Assembly (NCBI GenBank): GCA_014377395.1
Contig: JACMPS010000338.1
Span: 1 to 11,882, forward strand
Source of the DNA: Chthonomonadaceae bacterium
Lineage (GTDB): Bacteria; Armatimonadota; Chthonomonadetes; Chthonomonadales; Chthonomonadaceae
Direction of reading: 5' to 3'
DNA length: 11,882 nucleotides
Below, piece by piece: positions 5,837 to 11,882 of this stretch (its first letter is position 1; each line of letters begins with the position of its first letter). Below the pieces are notes generated by a model. It did not search any database. It saw only the letters and a list, made by a program, of their open reading frames with translations, and had not been told where the DNA came from. A program made the translations under genes and the position numbers.

Positions 5837-6950
5837 GAACATCTGCCTCCATCAAATCTTGCAAGCGTGGATCAAACGTCGGAAGTGCATTTTCACTCTT
5901 GTAGAGAATTCCGAAGATGATTCCCCATACCGCTCCGAAGATCAGGGTTGCTACACCGCACGAGATCGCAAAACCGGGTTCGAGGATCATTCGCATCGGG
6001 TTGGCTTTATCATGTGCCGGTACCATGAAAAACGGAACGACTGCCCAGAAGATGTCGAAAAATCGAACAAACATAATCCACGTTGCGACTTTGAGGAGTA
6101 GGTGCGTCTGGCGTTTGGTACGCGGCGCGAACAGACAAAGCAAAGGGATCATCCACTGACAGAAGATCAATAGAGTTCCAATTGTCAGCAACATCGGATC
6201 GTTGAAACGGCGCGTGAAGTAGGTGATTTCTTCCGGCAGGTTGCCCGACCAGATAATCAAAAACTGTGACAGCGAGAAATATGCCCAGATCATACAAAGT
6301 GTGAGCATCAGGTTGCCCATATCTTTGCGGAATGAGAACGTGTTCGCTCCTGCCCATGGTTGCTTGTTCTTCAAGGAGCGGCTTGCAACAAAAATGGTGC
6401 AGAACGAAAAAGCCGTCAGCGAATTGCCCATGATAAACCACGCTCCGAAAATCGTGGAAAACCAGTGCGGATCAAGTGACATTACCCAATCTGTGTAGGC
6501 AAGTGTGGCACTGAGGATAAACATCACCATGCCCCACGCACCGAATGAAGAGCGGAACTGCTGTCGGTTAAGGTCGCCGTCTCTATCCTGACTTTTAGCA
6601 CTGCGCGTAAGCAAAGTCGCCCAGATGCTCCAGATAAGGAAGTAGAAGATTTGCCTTCCTGCGAAGAAGCCCGGGTTAAGCCAGAACGCCTTTTTTGCAA
6701 GAATGGGGTCACTGCCACGATGCACCCAGGGGTAAAGATCGCCACCCATCAGGACATTCATTACAATAGGAACAAAGAGTAATCCCATCCAGGGAAGCAA
6801 TTTTGTACCCGCTTCCAGAACGCGCAGGATCGGGAGTCCCCAGGAACCTCGGACCGCGTGGAACAGAAATAGGAGTCCGGTGCATCCCAACGAAAGGGAG
6901 ACCCAGAAAATCCAACCGAAGAGATAGGCTTGCCAGAATTGATTCGTCAT
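5829..6950 (-). CDS. actF: Alternative complex III membrane subunit ActF
   Basis: Encodes 373 residues of the ActF/ActC (NrfD-like) membrane family, here the shorter paralogue. About ten membrane helices are visible, from about 9-31 to 327-350. Recognisable blocks are YTDWVMSLDPHWFSTIFG (152-169), YFSLSQFLIIWSGNLPEEI (224-242) with YFTRR just after, and FVRFFDIFWAVVP (294-306). In ACIII structures ActF pairs with ActC in the membrane and is a candidate route for proton translocation; it carries no cofactor. Only a short polar C-terminus follows the last helix. The start codon overlaps the actE stop as ATGA (6950-6947), so translation is coupled; a GGAG-like Shine-Dalgarno lies somewhat far upstream inside actE. 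The assignment is strong from motifs and gene order. Confidence 0.95.
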   Translation of the reverse strand: MTNQFWQAYLFGWIFWVSLSLGCTGLLFLFHAVRGSWGLPILRVLEAGTKLLPWMGLLFVPIVMNVLMGGDLYPWVHRGSDPILAKKAFWLNPGFFAGRQIFYFLIWSIWATLLTRSAKSQDRDGDLNRQQFRSSFGAWGMVMFILSATLAYTDWVMSLDPHWFSTIFGAWFIMGNSLTAFSFCTIFVASRSLKNKQPWAGANTFSFRKDMGNLMLTLCMIWAYFSLSQFLIIWSGNLPEEITYFTRRFNDPMLLTIGTLLIFCQWMIPLLCLFAPRTKRQTHLLLKVATWIMFVRFFDIFWAVVPFFMVPAHDKANPMRMILEPGFAISCGVATLIFGAVWGIIFGILYKSENALPTFDPRLQDLMEADVHV

Positions 6951-7699
6951 TGTTCTTTCTGCTCTCCTGTGGTCGTGGCACCTTGCTCCAGTTTTGTTCG
7001 CTCTTCAGGGGTCAAGTCGGTGACAGGGGCATTACGGCTATACTGCAACACACGAATGTAGGCAACAATCGCCCATCGGTCTTTCGGGTCTTGAATACGG
7101 GACGCATAAGAGTACATCGAGCCGTATCCGTTTGTGATCACATCGTAGAAGTGACCCACAGGCATTTTTCGCAGTCGGTCGGTGTGATAGTTTCCGGGTG
7201 GACGGCGTAGAGCAAGTCCGCGCAAAGCGATCATGCCGTTTCCGTCTCCGACTTTTCCGTGACAGGGCGTACAGAAAATGTTAAAGCGTTCCTGTCCGCG
7301 TTTGATGACCTCTTTGTTGACGGCTATCGGAATGTAGGTAAGCGGCTTTGCGCCGAGGTTATTCTCGCCGCTTCCGACAATCGGTTGACCGGGCGGCGTA
7401 CCATAAGCGACGGGTCCATTTTGTACGGCGTTGGAGACCTCATGCTTATCGGCTGCTTTCGATGTATAACCTGTGTAAAACGCCTCGTCCTCTTTGAGTT
7501 GCCCGCGAGCAATCGTTTTCCCAACGGGAAGACGTGAAGCAATGCCATCCGCAAAGAAATCACTTTCCTGCTGAGGGCGTACCTTCGGCTGACGCCACAT
7601 ATCAATGTGACACCCGGTAAGGGCAAATGTCAGCAGGGTCGCCCCCGAAAGCGCGAGTGCGGCTTGTCTGATTTTCGTGTTGATCATTTTCTGACTCAT
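6947..7699 (-). CDS. actE: Alternative complex III mono-haem cytochrome c lipoprotein ActE
   Basis: Encodes 250 residues. The N-terminus has a hydrophobic stretch ending in the lipobox LTGC (27-30), so the mature protein should be lipid-anchored by Cys30 in the periplasm. After it comes the typical ActE segment with DMWRQPK, SDFFADG and TIARGQL (33-68). The cytochrome c domain has CTPCH at 143-147 and a probable axial Met195 in GYGSMYSYA. In ACIII this single haem is the likely exit for electrons, either to a soluble carrier or directly to the oxidase; a cytochrome-c-fused CoxB encoded in the same cluster supports direct transfer (inference). ATG 7699 is preferred to an in-frame TTG at 7714, but its Shine-Dalgarno is weak and ATG 7687 is a possible alternative. 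The stop overlaps the actF start. Confidence 0.95.
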   Translation of the reverse strand: MSQKMINTKIRQAALALSGATLLTFALTGCHIDMWRQPKVRPQQESDFFADGIASRLPVGKTIARGQLKEDEAFYTGYTSKAADKHEVSNAVQNGPVAYGTPPGQPIVGSGENNLGAKPLTYIPIAVNKEVIKRGQERFNIFCTPCHGKVGDGNGMIALRGLALRRPPGNYHTDRLRKMPVGHFYDVITNGYGSMYSYASRIQDPKDRWAIVAYIRVLQYSRNAPVTDLTPEERTKLEQGATTTGEQKEQ

Positions 7700-7719
7700 C
7701 TTAATTCTGCTCAATTTCG

Positions 7720-8265
7720 CTATTTTTGCACAATCGAAACAGTGTTTGCACCGACACTTCTCAAAAAGGCTTCCGTATGCTCAATGTCGAACTTCGGGTC
7801 TTCGCTTTCTACGGCGAGAAAAAAGCGGTCTTGCGAGGCTAGATCGAAGCGCGGTGTGTTGAAGATGGACTGGTACGGACGTGGAAAGCCGTTGTAAGCC
7901 AACATTCCGAACACGGCACTGTACGCCGCGAACAAAATCGTACACTCAAAGGCAACCGGAATAAATTGAGGCCACGAGAGCATCGGGCGACCTCCGACGT
8001 TAAGCGGATAATCAATATAGGAGACGTAAATCTGCATTGCAAAGCCACAGGTTACGCCAAGTAGTCCCATAAAGAAAACTGTCCAGGGAACCTTGTAATC
8101 CTCGAAGGCAATTGCGTCGGAAAGCCCATGCACCGGAAAGGGCGAGAACGCATCGAGTTTGCGGTAGCCCGCATTATGGGTTTGCTTGGCGGCGGTGAGC
8201 AGGACATCGGGGTCACTGAACTCCGCAACCAATCCATAGAGTTTTGGCTCTTGAACGAGTGTCAT
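7720..8265 (-). CDS. actD: Alternative complex III subunit ActD (DUF3341)
   Basis: Encodes 181 residues. The N-terminus (LYGLVAEFSDPDVLLTAA, then a GYRKLDAFSPFPVHGL block at 33-48) is the small alpha/beta domain of the DUF3341 family. Two membrane helices follow at about 59-81 and 99-123, with YIDYPLNVGGRP between them. The C-terminal part contains FNTPRFDLASQDRFFLAVESED (135-156) and ends in a short beta-rich segment. In known ACIII structures ActD is a two-helix subunit that contacts ActC and ActF and binds no cofactor; its precise function is not settled. It starts 2 nt after the actC stop, and GGGAG in the last actC codons serves as Shine-Dalgarno. The length is normal for the family. Confidence 0.95.
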   Translation of the reverse strand: MTLVQEPKLYGLVAEFSDPDVLLTAAKQTHNAGYRKLDAFSPFPVHGLSDAIAFEDYKVPWTVFFMGLLGVTCGFAMQIYVSYIDYPLNVGGRPMLSWPQFIPVAFECTILFAAYSAVFGMLAYNGFPRPYQSIFNTPRFDLASQDRFFLAVESEDPKFDIEHTEAFLRSVGANTVSIVQK

Positions 8266-8267
8266 GC

Positions 8268-9743
8268 CTATTCTCCCTTATCTGCGGCGGGTTGCCCCAA
8301 AAGAGGCGGACCGCCGTGACCTGTCGCTTCATCAGAGGCGGGCTTGTCGGAGTGCGCTCCGTGATCTGCACTTGTCCCCGTATGGTGATGCCCCGTCATT
8401 TTGTACCAGAGTTCTTTCATCTCAAAGACGTTGATCATCGGGAGAACCCGCAAAAAGCCGAACATCAAGAACATAAACTGCCCCATTGTTCCGAGAAAGA
8501 GACCGATATCCCACATCGTCGGAGTGAAGAAGCCCCACGAGGAAGGCAGGAAGTCGCGTAGCAAACTCACCGAAATGATGACGAAACGCTCCAGCCACAT
8601 TCCAATCGAGACTACCTGACAAATTAGCCAGAGGGCAACCAGATTGCGGCGAATCTTCGGGAACCACAGTAGCTGCGGAACCACGCCATTACAGAAGAGC
8701 AGCATAAAGTACGACCAGGCGTAAGGTCCATAAAGACGGTTTTTGACAAGACCGAGTTCGAAGACGTTGCCTGAGTACATCCCGTAAAACATCTCAAGAA
8801 TGTAACCGTAAAACACGATCAGCCCGGTTGCCAACATGACCTTCGCCATCCAGTCAATATGGCGCATCGTGATATAGTCTTTCAGACCATACCAGGCACG
8901 AACCGGAATTGCAAGCGTCAGCACCATCGCAAAGCCCGCGTAGACGGCTCCCGCAACAAAGTAGGGCGGAAAGATTGTAGTGTGCCAGCCGGGAACAATG
9001 GACACGGCAAAGTCAAACGAAACAATCGTATGTACCGAAAGCACGAGCGGTGTAGAAAGTCCAGCAAGCAGAATATAAGCTTGCTCGTAACGATGCCAGT
9101 GCTTGACGGAGCCTGTCCAACCGAGTGATAGGATGCCATAGACGGATCTGACGACTTTGTTCCGGGATTTGTCTCTTAAAGAAGCGATGTCAGGAAGAAG
9201 TCCAACTGCCCAGAAGAGAATCGAAACGGTGGCATAAGTCGAAACCGCGAAAACGTCCCACAAAAGCGGAGAGCGGAATTGCGGCCACATTCCTACGACG
9301 TTCGGGTAAGGAAAAAGCCAGTAGTCGACCCAGGGTCTTCCGGTATGAAGTGCCGGAAAAATTCCGGCGCAGGAAACCGCAAAAATCGTCATTGCCTCGG
9401 CGAATCGGTTAATCGAGGTACGCCATGCTTGCCTCAGCAAAAGCAAAATCGCCGAAATTAGCGTTCCCGCGTGACCGATACCGATCCACCAGACAAAGTT
9501 GATAATGTCCCAGCCCCACATAACGGGCTTGTTGATTCCCCAGACACCGACACCTCGCCAGAGAAGCCAGAAAAGTGCCATGCCGAGAACCTGAAGCAAT
9601 CCAAACCCGATAAGAAAGACCATCCACCAGGAGACCCCGTGTTTGCCGGGGTTCAGGACGATATTATTGATTCGGTCATTAATCGTTTTGTAGGACTGTT
9701 CGCCCGTAATTAACTCATCATTTAATGCATTACTGGAAGCCAT
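8268..9743 (-). CDS. actC: Alternative complex III quinol-binding membrane subunit ActC (NrfD/PsrC-like)
   Basis: Encodes 491 residues of the NrfD family, the membrane subunit expected to bind and oxidise quinol and pass electrons to the ActB clusters. About ten membrane helices are visible. Characteristic stretches are WWIGIGHAGTLISAILLLLRQ (85-105), FPALHTGRPW (129-138), HWHRYEQAYILLAGLSTPL (215-233), HTIVSFDFAVSIVPGWHTTI (238-257) and ILEMFYGMYSGN (315-326). The charged and polar residues within helices in these blocks (His, Asp, Glu, Arg) are those usually linked to quinone binding and proton movement in ActC. The C-terminus carries a histidine-rich polar tail (452-476: HHH, then single His at 461, 464, 476). 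AAGGAG in the end of actB lies at good spacing from the ATG; the gap to actB is 6 nt. Confidence 0.97.
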   Translation of the reverse strand: MASSNALNDELITGEQSYKTINDRINNIVLNPGKHGVSWWMVFLIGFGLLQVLGMALFWLLWRGVGVWGINKPVMWGWDIINFVWWIGIGHAGTLISAILLLLRQAWRTSINRFAEAMTIFAVSCAGIFPALHTGRPWVDYWLFPYPNVVGMWPQFRSPLLWDVFAVSTYATVSILFWAVGLLPDIASLRDKSRNKVVRSVYGILSLGWTGSVKHWHRYEQAYILLAGLSTPLVLSVHTIVSFDFAVSIVPGWHTTIFPPYFVAGAVYAGFAMVLTLAIPVRAWYGLKDYITMRHIDWMAKVMLATGLIVFYGYILEMFYGMYSGNVFELGLVKNRLYGPYAWSYFMLLFCNGVVPQLLWFPKIRRNLVALWLICQVVSIGMWLERFVIISVSLLRDFLPSSWGFFTPTMWDIGLFLGTMGQFMFLMFGFLRVLPMINVFEMKELWYKMTGHHHTGTSADHGAHSDKPASDEATGHGGPPLLGQPAADKGE

Positions 9744-9749
9744 CAGGGA

Positions 9750-11882
9750 TTACTCCTTCCCTAGTTTCAGTTTTGGGTTCGGGTTCTGAACTCGGGGCAA
9801 ATAGGTCAGGCGAGGACGGGTATTCAGTTCTTCGAGAACCACAAAATCCTTGCCGGTTTCTTTTGCTTTGGAGACATCCGACTCCTTATCACCGAGATCA
9901 CCAAAAATAATCGCGTTGGTCGGGCAAGCCTGTTGGCACGCCGTCACCACCTCATTCCCCCCGACATTGCGTCCCTCTTTCTTCGCTTCGATACGGGCGC
10001 GGGAGATACGTTGCACACAGAATGAACATTTCTCCATCACGCCACGTCCGCGCACCGTCACATCCGGGTTTTTGACCAGTTTGAGAACGGGTTGAGAAAA
10101 GTCGTTCGCGTAATTCAGGAAGTTGAAGCGTCGCACTTTATAAGGGCAGTTATTGGAGCAGTATTTCGTGCCGACACATCGGTTGTAGACCATCTGATTC
10201 AGCCCGTCGTGACTGTGAACGGTTGCGGCAACCGGGCAGACAGGCTCACACGGTGCTTTTTCACAGTGTTGGCAGGTCATCGGCATAAAGTAGGTTTCCG
10301 GGTTTTCAATGTCGCCTTTGTAGTAGCGGTCAATGCGAATCCAGTGCATTTCACGCCCCCGCAGAACTTGATCTTTTCCTACAACGGCGATATTGTTTTC
10401 CGCCTGACACGCCAGCGTACAGGTGTTACAGCCCGTACAGACGTTCAAGTCAATTGCCATGCCCCAACGGTTAAACTCGGTGTAGTTGAAGTCGTAATCA
10501 CTTTTGAGAATGCCATTCAAGCCCTTGTCTTTGAGAATCGAGGGAATTTCTTCCTCACCGCCAATGATCTCCGGGAAAACCGTAATCAGAGGCTCTTTTT
10601 CTTCTTTCGGCTTGCGATACTCCGCCAGACTCTCGATACGAATAATTTGCTCTTCGCGCTCCGGCTCCTGGAAGTCGTTAATCGTCTTTCCTTTCGCCAT
10701 TGACTCTTCAATCAGGTGATGATTTTCCGTGGTAGCGATTTTAAGCGATATGCCGATATTCTTAAGCGTTGATCCGGTCGCAAGGTACATTGCGTCGGAG
10801 GTACGAATTGCGTTTGCGTCAAAGCCGCATCCGGTTCCGTTGTCTCCTGCGCGGGTGCGCCCATATCCGAGGTGAACCGTCACCGAGTTGTCCGGGTGTC
10901 CCAGGGAGTGCCATGCCGCCCCACGCACGGTTCTGATCAAACCATCCGTCGACTTGACCGCGATTTCGACAACCTGCTCACGCCCGATTTTAAGGCGATC
11001 CATCAGGATCGGACTCATCAAAATCACGTTGTCCCAGGTTGTCTTTGTGAGAGGCTTGGGCAATTCTTGAAGCCAGCCGTTGTTGGCATAGCGTCCGTCC
11101 CAGATCGTGGGATCAGGGGCGATCACGACTTCGATGTCACCCGACGAAAGCGGCTTGGGCGGTTCGGGAAGCGCCGAAGCGAAATTCGGGGAGAACGTTA
11201 CGGGCTTTACCGCAGAAGCAGATCCGGCGAGAACTCCGTCGTGTAGAGCGCGGTTCCAAACCTTATCAAAGTCAACGGCTTTAAGGGTTTGGTTCCAGTT
11301 GTCTTTGACGAGATCATAACCCCGGCGCGGCTCATCCATCAATCCGGCGAGTACGTCATGTGCGGAATAATTATCGTAGAGCGGTGCAATCAAAGGCTGG
11401 ACTAAGGAAAGGGTTCCGTCGTGTCCCCGAATGTCGCCCCACGCCTCCAGAAAGTGCGCTTCCGGGATGTGCCACTGACAGACGTAGGAGGTCTCGTCCT
11501 GATAAAGACTGAGGTGAACGGCAAGCGTTACCTTCGTCAGTTGATCCTTGAAGTTGAGATCAGAGGGAGCGGTATAAACCGGGTTGCCACCGAAAATCAG
11601 CAACATCTCGACTTTGCCTTTACGCATTTCGCCAACAAGTGCCTTCAAGTCTTCGGTTTGTTGGCTAACTCTCGCTTCTATCGGATCGGTGTAAACGACG
11701 GTCGCTCCCACATTGCCGAGCGCATTGTTGATCGCATGGCAGAGGGCTTGAATGGCAGGGGAGATTCGTTCACCGGGAACGACTAGCGAACGTCCTTTTG
11801 CGGCGAGCAGGTCTTCCGCGACGGCATCGAGCCACTTTTCGGAGACGCTTGCGGGAAGTTGTCCGGTGACACCCGCCACGCC
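9750..11882 (-). CDS. actB: Alternative complex III iron-sulfur subunit ActB (partial, 5' end beyond window)
   Basis: The last 710 residues are visible; the frame stays open to the right edge, so roughly 300 N-terminal residues are missing if it has the usual ActB length. The first part is the molybdopterin-oxidoreductase-like domain, with LLIFGGNPVYTAPSD, WHIPEAHFLEAWGD and ANNGWLQELPKPLTK; in ACIII this domain holds no molybdenum cofactor. The C-terminal ferredoxin domain has four cluster motifs: CTGCNTCTLAC (10407-10439), CQHCEKAPCEPVCP (about 10233-10272), CVGTKYCSNNCP (about 10144-10178), and CSFC (about 10023-10034) paired with CQQACP (about 9927-9944). The third motif has Thr instead of the second Cys, fitting a [3Fe-4S] centre. 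These clusters carry electrons from ActC. It is a periplasmic-side subunit in known ACIII. It ends 6 nt before actC. Confidence 0.96.
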   Translation of the reverse strand, partial: GVAGVTGQLPASVSEKWLDAVAEDLLAAKGRSLVVPGERISPAIQALCHAINNALGNVGATVVYTDPIEARVSQQTEDLKALVGEMRKGKVEMLLIFGGNPVYTAPSDLNFKDQLTKVTLAVHLSLYQDETSYVCQWHIPEAHFLEAWGDIRGHDGTLSLVQPLIAPLYDNYSAHDVLAGLMDEPRRGYDLVKDNWNQTLKAVDFDKVWNRALHDGVLAGSASAVKPVTFSPNFASALPEPPKPLSSGDIEVVIAPDPTIWDGRYANNGWLQELPKPLTKTTWDNVILMSPILMDRLKIGREQVVEIAVKSTDGLIRTVRGAAWHSLGHPDNSVTVHLGYGRTRAGDNGTGCGFDANAIRTSDAMYLATGSTLKNIGISLKIATTENHHLIEESMAKGKTINDFQEPEREEQIIRIESLAEYRKPKEEKEPLITVFPEIIGGEEEIPSILKDKGLNGILKSDYDFNYTEFNRWGMAIDLNVCTGCNTCTLACQAENNIAVVGKDQVLRGREMHWIRIDRYYKGDIENPETYFMPMTCQHCEKAPCEPVCPVAATVHSHDGLNQMVYNRCVGTKYCSNNCPYKVRRFNFLNYANDFSQPVLKLVKNPDVTVRGRGVMEKCSFCVQRISRARIEAKKEGRNVGGNEVVTACQQACPTNAIIFGDLGDKESDVSKAKETGKDFVVLEELNTRPRLTYLPRVQNPNPKLKLGKE

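Noticed and set aside
5837..5842. ATG 5842 as start of the 188-residue protein
   Set aside because: It is only 3 nt from the GGAGG site; ATG 5836 has 9-nt spacing.
10092..10703. 203-codon plus-strand open frame opposite actB
   Set aside because: Antisense to the ferredoxin domain of ActB. The coding signal belongs to the minus strand, where the cysteine motifs are intact.
9750..11882. ActB/ActC as polysulfide reductase or molybdenum oxidoreductase
   Set aside because: Gene order actB-actC-actD-actE-actF, the Thr in the third cluster motif and the DUF3341 and ActE partners identify ACIII, in which the Mo-like domain holds no cofactor.

Overview
The window is a single, tightly packed run of respiratory genes, all on the minus strand, so it reads biologically from the right edge to the left. 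It holds most of an alternative complex III (ACIII, quinol:cytochrome c/oxidase oxidoreductase) followed directly by an SCO-type copper chaperone and a caa3-type haem-copper oxidase. The order of transcription is actB (partial, cut by the right edge), actC, actD, actE, actF, a 188-residue single-pass protein of unknown function, sco, coxB, coxA, coxC and coxD (partial, cut by the left edge). actA would be expected just beyond the right edge. No tRNA, rRNA, mobile element, CRISPR array or phage gene is visible.

The layout suggests a Gram-negative aerobic bacterium from a lineage that replaces the bc1 complex with ACIII. Rhodothermota/Bacteroidota, Acidobacteriota, Armatimonadota and Planctomycetota all have such clusters. 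ActE carries a lipobox, SCO a signal peptide, and base composition is roughly balanced. I cannot fix the phylum from the sequence; an Armatimonadota- or Acidobacteriota-like source is a weak guess.

How the genes work together: ActC and ActF (NrfD-like membrane subunits) handle quinol. ActB carries an iron-sulfur chain, with four cluster motifs, one lacking a cysteine as expected for [3Fe-4S]. ActE is a lipid-anchored mono-haem cytochrome c that can pass electrons to the cytochrome c domain fused to CoxB. CoxB CuA then feeds haem a and the haem a3/CuB site in CoxA, where oxygen is reduced. CoxA has YSHPAVY in place of the usual GHPEVY, the mark of an A2-type oxidase. SCO probably loads copper into CuA. 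The 188-residue protein between the two modules is conserved in type but uncharacterised.

The act genes overlap or lie within a few bases of each other (ATGA at actE/actF, 8 nt at actF/188-aa gene), which implies translational coupling. Two larger gaps break this pattern. The 166-nt gap before sco holds inverted repeats and a possible promoter. The 77-nt gap between coxB and coxA holds a strong hairpin that pairs fully only in the minus-strand RNA. I do not see a wholly new system. The more interesting points are the uncharacterised linker protein, the coxB-coxA RNA hairpin, the low-complexity CoxB tail, the CoxC insertion, and histidine-rich tails on three membrane subunits.
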